From: Cryptomeria japonica
Taxonomy: Eukaryota; Streptophyta; Pinopsida; Cupressales; Cupressaceae
DNA length: 64,000 nt
NCBI RefSeq assembly: GCF_030272615.1
Contig: NC_081414.1
Coordinates: forward strand, 48,104,501 to 48,168,500
Reading direction: 5' to 3'
Below are positions 1 to 11,452 of the stretch, in pieces. The notes under the pieces were generated by a model, which worked only from the letters and a program-made list of their open reading frames with translations, was not told where the DNA came from and did not search any database. The number at the start of each line of letters is the position of its first letter. Positions within the stretch are counted from its first letter, which is position 1. The translations under genes and the position numbers were made by a program.

Positions 1-1726
1 GGGGTCAGTAGATGTAATATTTCTTGAGCTTGATCTTGTTTTCTGAGGATACTCCTTATATGCCCTTGACTAGGGTACCCCTGAGGTAGACTCTTTTTTC
101 TTCCCCTTTGAGGCACTTGGCCTAACCCTTTGACTTAGCCACTATTTAGTCATGTGGATAACTGCTTGGGAGAATTTTTCTATATTTACATCCTCATTTG
201 TGGACCACCTTATTGGGGAGAGGGCCCTTTTATCAATTTCTTTCTCTTTGTATGTTGCATCAAGCAAGTCCCCATCATCCCTCAAGTCTTTAGGGAGATT
301 GGTTTCAATTTCAAAATCCCTTATTTTGGGTACTGATAGCCTATTTTAGTTTTTCTCTCTCACTTCAAAACTGTCTTGGAGGTTTGCCCAAAAATCCTCC
401 AGTCTAGGCTTATGCCCCTCATACGCCTTAGGTTTAGTTTGCTTGAGTTTCCTGTAGGGATCATAGAATTCCCTAGCATAATCAAATTCTTTAAGATTCA
501 AATCTTGGAGCTGTGGCTCCACCAATTTTGCCACTTGTATCTTTGAACAAGAGAAATATCCAATAGATACTGAAAAAGTCAATCCCTATTTTGTGCTTGG
601 ATGACAGGAGGGATTTGAGGCCTAGAAACTACCTGACATATTCTAGTAAGATGATTCGGTCATTACAGTACCTTGGTAGTAGCATTGGGTTTTTGGTAAG
701 CCCACTGACCCTTATGTAGGCAGAGCGCAGGTTTTGGATAAACCAACATGCCCACTCTCGAATGATAGCCATGGCCTCTAGGCTAATCCTATATCCTGTA
801 TCTCTAGTTAACTTTATGGTTATGGGAAAGAGGAAGGCATCATTAATCCTTTTGAAATGCGCCTTTGCGTTAGTGAGGGGGAGTTGGGAATAATATTCCC
901 ATACCTTCTTTTGGCCTTCTTCATCCCCTAGTTAACCTTCAACCTGTAGGCCTAGAAATTTGCCAGCTCTTATAGCCACCCAAATGACATAAGAGGTAAA
1001 GAAGAACTTCTTGGTCTGGTGGACCTCTTTCATCTGTCTATATATGTTGTCTGAAAGGATTTGAGGCCAGTCAAAATATTGCTTTCCTACTAGGATGGGT
1101 GTCATGAATTGGAACATCCATGGGTGAAAGTATTTGCAGTAGGGCTTTCCAAAGGCCTTTCTTAACATGATGATCAGGTCTCTTTGAGGCTCTTTAAATT
1201 CTTCCCTCAGTATCTCTATTGCCTTTAGACCTATTTTCCTCTCTTCCTCCAACCAATTTCCATTCATGTGCCTCTTGTTTGAGGTCACATTTTCAGTCCA
1301 TACCTTTAAGGCCTCCTCTTCAGGTGAGAGGAATATCTCGTCTCTGGTTGGGATGCTGAACACAAATCCAAGCATATCAAGGGACAAATCTACCACTTTT
1401 TTACCCTGTTCATTTGTGCATTTCCTAGTGCTAGGGTCATAAAATTAGGCAATTGTCATTATAAACTCTAGAGCCTGCATCGACTGTGGGAAGATGGTAG
1501 CCTCTACTAGGCCTCATCTCTTTATCCTCCTCTATGGGGCTTCCAACCTTGGTTTGTCCAATTGGGTTTTAATGTCTTCAATTTCAATGTGCCCGATCTT
1601 AGTATCAGTAACCCATTTAATTTGATCATCCAACTTTGAAGCGTAAACCTGCCCTTGGTAATGGTACTTCATGGTTGTCAGAAGTTGATCAATGTCCTTC
1701 CCTCTCTTGTTGGAATTCGGGTCCAT
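1..1726 (-). pseudogene. Large unrecognised retroelement-associated protein, family 1 copy 1 (partial)
   Basis: Function not recognised. Reading starts at the ATG at 1726 (MDPNSNKRGKDI...) and runs leftward off the window. Clean stretches lie at 1532-1726, 932-1396 and 346-582. The first two share a frame; a frameshift separates them from the third. The second copy at 19913-23561 matches throughout and supports this start. Recognisable blocks are DTKIGHIEIEDI near residue 40, LSLDMLGFVF, WLEEERKIG, FHPWMFQFM and a later SYVIWVAIRAGKFLG. No reverse transcriptase, integrase or protease motif is seen. Homologous blocks recur in the units at 27405 and 31474, so the protein is a family. A stop follows REKN at 346, where copy 2 reads on (REKNYNRLSVP). 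A gag-like or accessory retroelement protein is possible but unproven. Confidence 0.6.
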
Positions 1727-1740
1727 CTAATTGCTTGAAT

Positions 1741-2372
1741 CTGCAAGAAGGAAACAAGTGTCAGTACCTTATACAAAACATAAAAAATTCATTTACCTCA
1801 GGACTCTGGGGTTCCGAGATGGGTAGTTCTCTTTTAAAAAAACAAGGACCTCAAAACTTTGAGGTTTTGGGGTTTCTGGATAGGCAAGCCTTAAAAAAGT
1901 CTGGAACTCTGGGGTTCAAGGGTTCCGGGCTAGGTAGGTGTGATGGAAGTTCGGAACTCCGGGGTTTCGAGCTTGATGGATTGCGAATGGGTCTTGAAGT
2001 TAGGGGTTCTAAGGTAGACACAAAAGAGACCCAAAATATTTTAAGGATGGGCTCAGAAGAATAGATCTCAGAAGTCCAAGATTCTGGGGTGAGTAGTATT
2101 ACTTCTTTAAATGGGTAATCCAGAACTCCAGGGTTCCAAGGTTCCTAGTTCATCGAGTGTTAGGAACAAAAATAACCTCAGAACTCTGGGGTTTTGGTGT
2201 TTCAGGATTGCGAAAAGAAACTAACCCGAAACTCTAGGGGTCTAGGGTTCTAGGATAGAACTAGGGCACGCGAGAAGCAACGAAAAACATGGAAAACATA
2301 AAACAAGAAAAACCCGTCACAAGAATAAGATCTAAACTACAAACGACAAGGAGGGCAAGAAAAATCACCAAC
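1741..2372 (-). other. Putative 5'-UTR intron upstream of family 1 copy 1
   Basis: On the minus strand a pyrimidine-rich tract ending TTTCCTTCTTGCAG (AG at 1742-1741) lies 15 bases before the ATG and fits a plant 3' splice site. A donor-like CAG/GTTGGTGA has its GT at 2372-2371. The donor is kept in copy 2 (24042-24041). There the acceptor reads AAG instead of CAG, so AG survives. The acceptor is well formed; the pairing with this donor is inferred. Confidence 0.4.
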
Positions 2373-3005
2373 CTGGTGAGAAAAATTGCCCAAGAACGTG
2401 AAAGGAGCTTGGAAGGACGGAGGCAAAAAGTCAAGAGGCAAGAAAGGAAGAGCTTTGGGAGGTTGAATGCACAAATGAGCTTTAAAAAGTTCACTATTCA
2501 TATTTATACCCCCCTAAACCTCAACCATACGAACGCCTTGAACAGGACCTTGGGACTCCAGGGTTTAGGATTTCTGGGGTTGACAGCAAAAACCAAAGAA
2601 CAAACACCTCAGCTCGAGACTCTGGGGTTCCAAGGTGAGGGAGAACAAGAAAGCAAACAAAAACAAGCAAACAAACAATCAACCTCAGGACTCCGGGGGT
2701 CCGGGGTTGATTAAAAAAAACACAACATACCTCAGGACTCCGGGACTCCGAAGTTTTGAGGCAGACAACACACAACGTACCTAGGGACTTCGGGAATCCA
2801 GAGTTTCGAGGTAGACAACACAAAACACAAAACACAAAACACAAGACAATGCGCCACTTCAGGACTCCGAGGCTCCGAGGTAGGTGCACTAACAAGCACA
2901 AAGAGACCAATCTTGGGAGTCTGGGGTTCTGAGGTAGACAAAGAAAAGAAAACAAAAAGGAAAGAGACCTTGGGACTTCGGAACTTTGGGGTTCCGAGGT
3001 GAAAG
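1790..3005. repeat. Cluster of about 16 quasi-palindromic 24-26 bp motifs
   Basis: A diverged motif with core GGAACTCCGGGGTTCC, often extended to CCTCGG...CCGAGGT, recurs about every 45-80 bases. Examples are near 1795, 1953, 2177, 2224, 2548, 2609, 2680, 2730, 2780, 2852, 2910 and 2968. The core is nearly its own reverse complement. The motifs lie both upstream of the TATA box at 2501 and inside the putative intron. The spacing is irregular, so this is not a simple tandem array. The same cluster occurs in copy 2. Confidence 0.75.
2501..2508 (-). promoter_or_regulatory. TATA box (TATAAATA) for family 1 copy 1
   Basis: The minus strand reads GGGGGTATAAATATGAATAG. Copy 2 has the identical box at 24161-24168. 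It lies about 780 bases upstream of the ATG and about 130 bases upstream of the putative intron donor, a sensible place for a transcription start near 2470. Confidence 0.5.
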
Positions 3006-3105
3006 AAGCAAAAACCAAAAGAAACAAAGCAACATAAAGCAAAAAAGGGGACCCATATTTTCAACACAAGAAAACTAATGGGGGTTAGGTATGCATGGCA
3101 TAACA

Positions 3106-3580
3106 AATGGTGACTATCTGGGAAAAATGACTCTCGACAATTTAAAACTTCAGAATCTCTGGTTAACCCGACACCTAAGGCTACTATCATTCAAAAGGAT
3201 GTATAAAAGCAAAAGATGAGTGAACCAATGAACAAACAACCAAGTTCAAAACTAAACATGATTAACTCTTAGGTGTGTGCGTATGATTTATTAATCTATC
3301 ATTTTCAATAATGCAGATAAACAAAGGAAACTAGGCCCAAGCTATGTAGGTGAAATCAACCAATGTGTTTCGTGCAAGGTCATCCTAGGCATAGATCTGT
3401 TGCTAGTCAAGCGTCTATAGCCCCGATAAAGATTCCTCTAGTTCTCATCAAGCAGTGCTCCACTGCCAGCCAGACATCCATAGCCCTGGTGGAGGTTACT
3501 TGAAACACCCATTTTAGTTGCTTTAAGAGGATCATTTCTTTTCTTTCTTTTTTTTCTTTTTTGAAAACATCATGGAATAT
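3106..3580. other. Stretch without recognisable gene
   Basis: This lies between the end of direct repeat copy 1 and the foldback element. It contains a TATAAAAG at about 3200 on the plus strand and a T-rich run at 3535-3562, but no coding signal. It may be the rest of the family 1 5' terminal sequence, which copy 2 lacks. Confidence 0.4.
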
Positions 3581-5768
3581 GGGTATGCGCACCAAGTTGT
3601 GGTACCAAAAGGGGGTCTTAAGATGCCACTTTTTTCTGAAATCAACAAAGTTTGAACTTCAATGACAAATTGAAGATAGTTAGACTCCAAATTTGAAGAT
3701 GCAACAAGAAGAAGAGTCAGAGTGCTTCGAGTCTACTTTCTAAACTACTAATTTTTTTTTTTAAATGGTGGAGATTAAGGGCTTCAAAAAGAGGGGCCAC
3801 AAAAAGTGGTCATGTTTTTATGCAAAAAACATAACATAGCGTCTATTGTGGCCCCCCTAAAATGTTAACTTTTTTTTTGAATTTTTAAAATCGCTTCAGT
3901 GAGAAATTAGCTAACACCTTGTAGTTTATGTCAGATTTTTCAGCTAATTTTTTAATGAGTATATGATTTTTTACTAATTTTTGAAGTGGACACATCCTGA
4001 AAAATAGAAATTTGAGTGTGCTCCCCCCTAAAATCATTGATAACTAACCAAAAATCAAAACTTTTTTTTTTCAAATTGTGTAGAATGGAGTCTAGTTTCT
4101 AAAAATGTAAGTTTCTTCAAAATCCAATGAACGTGTAAAAAACTATACCCAAAATAGTGCATGTTGGTTTTTGACCAAAATCGAACACACTATCAAAAGA
4201 AATTATGGATGAAAGCCTTAACGAAATCAAAATGTCAAAATAATTACATGCTTGGATAGCTAAGAGAGAGATCGAGGCCTCTATGGTATATTTTTTTAGT
4301 TTTATTGAAACACGTGCAAACCTGATGGAGAGCACGACCAAAAATATGTGAAAATTTTCTAATCCTTTGTTAAAAACACGTCTCAGGCCTGAAATGGTCG
4401 TCCAACCCTTTGGGTTGGATGCCCAAGTACAATCCAACCAAAAGGGTTGGTAGTTTCTAATGTAGACCATTTGGCGAGCACAAAATATGACGCTCGCCCT
4501 ATTTGGCGCTCACCAAATGAAAAAAATTGACTTTTCCCATTTGGTGCACGCCAAATTTGGCATGTGCCAAATGAGAAAAGTCAACTTTTTTCATTTGGCG
4601 TGCACCAAATGTGCTGCATTGTCCAATTTCAAGGTTTTGTGATGCAAATTTTTCAACTTGGGCACAAGTTATACCCATCATGAGAGGAGAATATATACAT
4701 GAAATATAATATTTAAGTATGTCACTTTAAGTTATATTTCGTGTATATATTGGTAGCATGTTTGAGAGTGGTTTCAATTCTATAGGATTTATAATGTAGA
4801 TGCTTGTTTTTAGAGGATCATATTGACTTTCATACTTAGTCAAATTTCAATAATCAACATTCTCCTATTAGCATTCTTTAGATCTGTATCTCACTATCTT
4901 TATCTTCCCTAAACTCTACACCTATCTCTCTCCCTCTCTTGTCTCTCTCACTTCTCTCTCCCCTCTCTAGGTATATCCCACCCTCTCTACCTTTCATCCC
5001 TTCCTTGTACCCTAATTTATATCCTTGACTCCCATCCTCTCTCTTCTCTCTCACTCTCTTATTATTTCTCTCCCCTCCCACTCGTTTCTCTTGTTCACTA
5101 CCGATTCCTTCTATCCTCTCTCTCCCCATATCTAGGGCTCTCCTTTCCTCCCTATCACCTCACTACCTATCCCTCTCTATATAATTACCCACCTCTCTCT
5201 CCCCCTCTAGGTTTCTCACTTATCTAATTGTCCACCCTCTAGTTATCTCCCTCCCTCCCTCTCCACCTTTCTCTCCCTTTCCCTTGCCCCTATCTATTTA
5301 TGAACACTCTCCCTCTCTTCTCTCTCTCCAAAACTATATCCATCTCCTCATTCTCTATGTCTCTCACTCCCTCCATTTCTACCTCTCCATCCATCCCCTC
5401 TTACTCATCTCTTTGTTCTTCTATCTCTTCTCTTCTCTCTTCCTTCCCTCTCTAGATCTCTCCCTTCCTTTCTTCCCCTCTCCATTTATATATCCTTCCC
5501 CCACTCTCTCATTATCTCTATTCCTCTCTTATTCTCTCTCTTCATTGTCTAGTTCATTAACTCTCCAACCCACCCTCTCTCTCCTTTCTAGGTTTCTCCC
5601 TCCCTTCCTCTCCACCTATCTACCTTTACATATAGGTCTCATTACCCACCTCTCTTTATCCCCCTCTATCTATCTCACTCCTCTCTCAAAATCTATGTCT
5701 CTTGCCTATCTATATGTCCCCTCTATAGTTCTCTCTCTCCCTCTATATCTCTCTCCCCCTCCTCCTTA
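3581..5768. repeat. Left inverted arm of the foldback element
   Basis: This matches the reverse complement of 10061-11452, with one large left-only segment (about 3640-4390). From 4890 to 5768 it is almost pure pyrimidine, mostly CTCTCT and CCCTCT. Matching landmarks include the ATATATAC segment (4690 against 11015), AACATTCT...TCTTTAG (4858 against 10895), a segment reading ACTTATCTAATTGTCCACCC (5218 against 10601) and CCTCCTCCTTAAC (5758 against 10062). Long Ser/Leu/Pro-rich open frames here come from base composition. Confidence 0.8.
4471..4625. repeat. TTTGGCG palindrome cluster, left copy
   Basis: Repeated inverted units of the type CATTTGGCG...CGCCAAATG are separated by AAAAAGTTGACTTTTC-type spacers. 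The mirrored cluster is at 11105-11305. Confidence 0.7.
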
Positions 5769-5770
5769 AC

Positions 5771-8700
5771 ATAAGACCCACAACAACACCAAGTGGTGGC
5801 CTAAGGGGTCACAAGACACCATATGACCCCTTAGCACATAATATGACCCCTAACAACACCTAATGAGTCATATGGTACCCTAAGGGCACACCATATGATA
5901 CCTTAGGACACAATACAACCCATAACGACACCATATGATGTCCTCAGGGGTCATATGGTGTCCTAAATGGTCATAGGACACCATATGACCCCTTAGGATA
6001 CAATATGACCCCTAATGACACCTAAGGGGTCATATGGTGTCCTAAGGGGTCATATGACACCATATGACCCCTTAGGACATAATATGACCCTTAATGACAT
6101 CTAAGGGGTCATATGGTTTCCTAAGGGGTCATAGGATAGCATATGACCTCTTAGGACACCATACAACCCATAAGGATACCATATGGTGTCCTAAGGTGTC
6201 ATATGACACCACATGACCCCTTAGGACACCATACAACCCATAACAACACCATATGGTGTCCTAAGGGGTCACAAGACACTAGATGACCCCTGAGGACACC
6301 ATATGACCCATATTAACACTATATAGTGTCCTAAGGGGTCATAGGACACCATATGACCCTTTAGAACATAATATGACCCCTAACAACACCTAAGGGGTCA
6401 TATGGTGTCCTAAGGGGTCATAGGACACCATATGACCCCTTAGGACACAATATGAACCCTAACGACACATAAGGGGTTATATGGTGTCCTAAGGGGTCAT
6501 AGAACACTATATGACCCCTTAGGACACCATATAACCCAGAAAAACACTATATGGTGTCCTAAGGGATCATAGGACACCATACGACCCCTTAGGATGCCAT
6601 ACAACCCATAACGACACCATATGGTGTCCTAAGGGGTCATAGGATACAATATGACCCATTATTACACAATATGATCCCTAATGACACCTAAGGGGTCATA
6701 TGGTGTCCTATGGGGTCATAGAGCATCATATGTCCCCTTAGGACACAATACGATGCATAACAACACCATATTGTTTCGTAAGGGGTCATATGGTGTCCTA
6801 AGGGGTCATAGGACACAATATGACTCCTTAGGACACAATATGGCCCCTAACAACCCCTTAGGGGGTTATATGATTCCATATGACCCCTTAGCACACTATA
6901 CGACCTATAATGACACCATATGGTGTCCTAAGAGGTCATATGGTGTCCTAAGGGGTCATAGGACACAATATGACTTCTTAGGACACAATATGGCCCCTAA
7001 CAACCCCTTAGGGGGTTATATGATGCCATATGACCTCTTAGCACACTATACGACCTATAATGACACCATATGGTGTCCTAAGAGGTCATATGGTGTCCTA
7101 ATGGGTCATATAACACCATATGACCCCTTAGCACACCATAAGACCCATAATGAGACAATATGGTGTCCTAAGGGGTAATAGGACACCATATGGCCCTTTA
7201 GGACACCATACAACCCATAACAACACCATATGAGGGCTCATATGGTGTCCTACACCATATGACCCCTTAGGACACCATATGACCCATAACGACACCATAT
7301 TGTATCATAAGGGGTCTTATGGTGCCCTAAGGGGTCATTGGACACTATATGACCCCTCAGGACACCATACAACTCATAACGACACCATATTGTATCCTAA
7401 GGGGTCATATGGTGTCCTAAAGGGTCATAGGACACAATATGACCTCTAACGACCCCTTAGGGGGTCATATGGTGTTCTATGTCCCCTTAGGACACTATAT
7501 GACCCCATACAAAACCATATGACCCCTCATGACACCATATGTTGTCCTAAGGGGTCACATGGTGTCCTAAGGGGTCATAGAACACCATATGACCCCTAAC
7601 AACATCATATGACCCTTTAGTACACCATATGGTGTTTTAAGGGGTCATATAACACCATATGACCCCTAACGACACCATATGACCCCTTAGGACACCATAT
7701 GACCCCTAATGACATGATATGGTGTCGTTAGGGGTCATATGGTGTCATAAGGGATTATATGGTGTCCTAATGGGTAATAGAATATCATATGACCCCTTAG
7801 GACACCATATGATTCCTAACAACACTATATGACCCCTTAGGACACCATATGACCCCTAACAACACCATTTTGTGTCTTGAGGGGTCATATGGTGTCATAA
7901 ATTGTCATGTCATGTACTAGGATGTTAAAATGGGCCATATAGTGTCCTGGGGCATGATAGAACACCATATGACCCTCAGGACACCATATGACCCTTTAGG
8001 ACACCATATGGTGTTGTTAGGGGTCATGTGGTGTCCTAAGGGGTCATATGGTGTCATTAGGGGTCATATGGTGTCCTTAGCAGTCATATGGTATTATATG
8101 ACCCATTAGGATGCCATATGACCCCTTAGGACACCATATGACCCCATATGGTGTCGTTAGTAGTCATATGGTGTCATTAGCAGTCATATGGTGTCTTAAG
8201 GGGTCATATGGTGTCATTAGCAGTCATATGGTGTCTTAAGGGGTCATATGGTGTCATAAGTGGTCATATGGTGTTCTATGACCCCTTAGGACACCACATG
8301 TCCCATAAGACCATCATATGGTGTCCTAAGGGGTCATATGGTGTCGTTAGGGGTCATATGGTGTCATTAGGGGTCATATTATGTCCTAAGTGGTCATATG
8401 GTGTTCAATGACCCCTTAGGACACCATACGACCCCTAACAACACCATATGGTGTCCTAAGGGGTCATATGGTGTTCTTAGGGGTCATATGGTGTCATATG
8501 GTGTTCTATGACCCCTTAAGACACCATATGACCCCTTAGCACATGTCATATGGTGTCGTTGGGGGCATATGGTGTCCTAAGGGGTCATATGGTATTTTAT
8601 GACCCATTAGAACACCATATGACCCCTAACAATACCATATAGTGTCGTTAAGGTTCATATGGTGTCCTAAGGGATCATAAGGTGTCCTAAGGGGTTATAT

Positions 8701-9043
8701 GATGTTCTATGACCCCTTAGGACAGTATTTGACCCCTTAGGACACCATATGACCTCTAAGAACACTAGATGGTGTCCAAAGGGGTCATATGGTGTTTTTA
8801 GGGGTCATATGGTGTCATTCGGGCTCATATGGTGTTCTAAGAGATCATATGGTATCCTAAGGGGTCATATGGTGTCGTTAGGGCTCATATGGTGTTCTAA
8901 GAGATCATATGGTATCCTAAGGGGTCATAGAACACCATATGACCCCTTAGGACACCATATGACCTGTAATGACACCATATGTTGTTCTAAGAGGTCATAT
9001 GGTTTCCTAAGATAGATAGTAATGGTTTCCTAAGGGGTTATAT
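5771..9043. repeat. 20-bp satellite array ACACCATATGACCCCTTAGG
   Basis: About 3.3 kb, roughly 150 units, of a 20-21 bp monomer. Both orientations are intermixed: ACACCATATGACCCCTTAGG and its reverse complement CCTAAGGGGTCATATGGTGT alternate, often giving larger palindromes around CATATG. Monomers are diverged, with CCTAAC and TCGTTAG variants. Open frames through it (for example 6681-7178) are periodic His/Tyr/Gly-rich translations of the repeat, not genes. Two orientations inside one array point to hairpin or inversion-based growth. Confidence 0.9.
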
Positions 9044-9059
9044 GGCCCACCATACTCCT

Positions 9060-11452
9060 GCACATACCCAGATGGGTTATATAGAGATATAAGATACCTA
9101 GAGGGGGAGAGAGGCGTGAGAGACCTAGATAGGGTTGAGATAGATGGAGGGAGATAGAGAGAGGTTGGTAATGAGATATGGATGGAGATGTGGAGAGGTG
9201 GAGAGGGAATGAGGGAGAAACCTAGAGAGGGTTAGAGAGGGTGTGATGGAAAGCTGATGATGTAGATGGTAAAGAGAGAATAAGAATTAGTAGGGAAGGG
9301 AGAGAGAGATGGGGATAGGGAGGGAGAGGGAGATAGAGAGGGAGAGGGGAATAAAATAATGGAGATTCCTATAAATGGGAGGGAGGGATAAGAGGAGAGA
9401 TGAAAGAATAAAGAGAGAGAAGAGTATGAGGGGATTGAGGGAGAGGTAGACATAGAGGGACTACAAGACCTAGGGAAGGAGATGATGCAGAGGTGGGGGG
9501 AAAGTGAGAAGAGGAGGAGAGAGTTCAAAAATAAATAGGGGTAAAGGGGGAGGGAGATATAGGGGAAGAGAGAGGGAGAGAACTAGAGAGGAGACAAATA
9601 GATAGGTGAAAGAACTATATTGGGAAAGAGAGATGAGAGACCTAGATGACAAGAGAGAGGAATGAGATGGATAGAGGGGGGGAGAGAGAGGTGAGTAATG
9701 AGACATGATGCAAAGGTAGATAGGTGGAGAATAAGGAAGTGGTAAACCTAGAGAGGTGAGAGAGAGTTCATGACCTAGAATGTAGAGAGAGAGAATAAAA
9801 GAGGAAGAGAGAATAAAAAAGTGGGGGAGTGAGATATATATGGGGGTATGTATGGATGGGGAGGTAGAGAGGGAGAGGGGAAGAAATGAAGGGAGAGACC
9901 TAGAGAAGGGAGGGAGGGAGAAGAGAAGAGATAGAAGAACAAAGAGAGGAGTAAGAGGGGATGGATGGAGAGGTAGACATGGAGGGAGTGAGAGACCTAT
10001 GGAAGGAGGAGATAAAGAGGTTAGGGGAGGAAGAGAAAAGGAGGGAGTTCATAAAGGGATAGGGTTAAGGAGGAGGGAGAGAGAGGTAGAGAGGGACATA
10101 GAGAACTATAGAGGGGGCATATAGATAGGTGAGAGACCTAGATGGCCAGAGAGGAGTGATATAGATAGAGGGGGATAAAGAGAGGTGGGTAACGAGACCT
10201 ATATGCAGAGGTAGATAGGTGGAGAGGAACGGAGGGAGAAACATAGAGAGGGAAGATAGGGTGGGATGGAGAGGTAATGACCTAGACAATGAAGATAGAG
10301 AATAAGAGAGGAAGAGAGAAGACGAGAGAGTGGGAGAGGGAGATAGAGAGGGAGAGAGGAAGAAAGGAAGGTAGAGACCTGGAGAGGGGAGGGAGGGAGA
10401 ATAGAAGAGATAGAAGAACAAACAGATGAGTAAGAGGAGATGGATAGAGAGGTATACATGGAGGGACCGTGAGACCTAGAGAATGAGGAGATAGAAATGG
10501 TTGGAGAGAGAGAGAGAGAAGAGAGGGAGAGAGTTCATAAATAGAGAGAGGCAAGGAGAAGGGAGAGAAAGGTAGAGAGGGAGGGAGAGAAATAGAGGGT
10601 GGACAATTAGATAAGTGAGAAACCTAGAGGGGGAGAGAAAGGTGAGTAATAATATAGGGAGGGAGAGATAGTGAGGTGAATAGTGAGGGAGGGACAACCC
10701 TAGATATGGGGGGAGAGAGGATAAAAGGGATAGGTAGTGACCAAGAGAACAGAGTGGGAGGGGAGAGAAACAATAAGGGAGTGAGAGAGAAGAGAGAGGG
10801 AGAGAGTCAAGGATAAAGAAGCAATGGAGACAAGAGAGGGAGAGAGATAGGTCTAGAGTTTGGGGAAGATAAAGAGAGTGAGATACATAGCTAAAGAATG
10901 TTAATGGGATCATGTTGATTACTGAAATTTGACTGTCTGAAATTTTATATGATCCTCTAAAAAATAGAATCTACATTATAATTCCTATAGAGCTATACTT
11001 AAATTTTATATGTCATGTATATATTCTCCTTCAGGGGTGGATTTAACTTGTGCCAAGGTTGAAAAATCTACACACTCACAAAACCTTCACATTGGACAAT
11101 GCAGAACATTTGGTGCGTGCCAAATTTGGTGCTCGCCAAATGCAAAAAATTGACTTTTCACATTTGGCGAGCGCCAAATTTGGCATGCGCAAATGTGAAA
11201 ATTCAAATTTTGCATTTGGTGAGCACCAAATTTGGCGCGTGCCAAATGTGAAAAGTCAATTTTTTGCATTTGGCGAGTGCCATATTTGGAGCTCGCCAAA
11301 TAGTTTCCTTGGGAGAATACCAACCCTTTGGGTTGGATTTGCCTTAGGAATCCAACCCATAGGTTTGGATGACCTTTTCATGCCAATGACACATTTTTAT
11401 GAAAAAGTAAGAAGTGGCACCTTTTTGGTACCACAACTTGGTGCACTTACCC
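9060..11452. repeat. Right inverted arm of the foldback element
   Basis: From about 9060 to 10895 this is nearly pure purine (GAGAGG, GGAGAG). It has a higher-order period of about 0.5 kb, marked by GGGTAAAGGGGGAGGGAGAT near 9539, GGTTAAGGAGGAGGGAG near 10061 and GGCAAGGAGAAGGGAG near 10551. The left arm shows two such units and the right arm at least three. From 10895 to 11452 it mirrors the left outer arm. Open frames on either strand are compositional. Confidence 0.8.
11105..11305. repeat. TTTGGCG palindrome cluster, right copy
   Basis: A series of inverted units built on ATTTGGCGAGCGCCAAAT and ATTTGGCGCGTGCCAAAT, spaced by TGAAAAGTCAATTTTTT-like linkers. It is the inverted partner of 4471-4625, and the palindromes are better preserved here. 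Confidence 0.7.

Larger units (their letters stand above)
1..3105 (-). repeat. Direct repeat copy 1, paired with 21835-24761
   Basis: Base 1 aligns with 21835, and the two stretches stay alignable through coding, leader, TATA box and motif cluster up to about 3105/24761. Copy 2 has lost several motif-containing segments between about 23640 and 23880. Both copies are in the same orientation, 21.8 kb apart. This is the signature of two insertions of one mobile or repeated family. Confidence 0.85.
3581..11452. mobile_element. Giant inverted-repeat (foldback-type) element, non-autonomous
   Basis: The two ends are inverted copies: both start GGGTA, then G(C/T), then GCACCAAGTTGTGGTACC reading inward. 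Each is bordered by ATAT (3577-3580 and 11453-11456), which could be a TA or ATAT target duplication; because ATAT is palindromic this cannot be settled. Inward on both sides come, in mirrored order, a GGGTTGGAT-type segment, a TTTGGCG palindrome cluster, an AT-rich segment and a pyrimidine (left) or purine (right) arm. A 20-bp satellite fills the centre. No transposase is seen, so the element would need help in trans. The left arm has an extra segment of about 750 bases (about 3640-4390), and the right purine arm is longer. The superfamily is undetermined. Confidence 0.7.

Noticed and set aside
1636-2714. Plus-strand open frames in the palindrome cluster
   Set aside because: They are Gly/Leu/Arg-rich translations of the GGGGTTC motif opposite the real leader, not conserved in copy 2.
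4117-4470. Minus-strand open frame of 117 residues in the left foldback arm
   Set aside because: It lies in the outer arm of a non-coding foldback element and shows no transposase or other domain.
5284-5769. Open frame of 161 residues, Ser/Leu/Pro-rich, resembling a membrane protein
   Set aside because: It is the translation of a pyrimidine-only tract; similar frames occur in all phases and on the mirrored arm.
6681-7178. Open frame of 165 residues with repeated GSYGVLRGH
   Set aside because: It translates the 20-bp satellite; the amino-acid repeat is forced by the DNA repeat.
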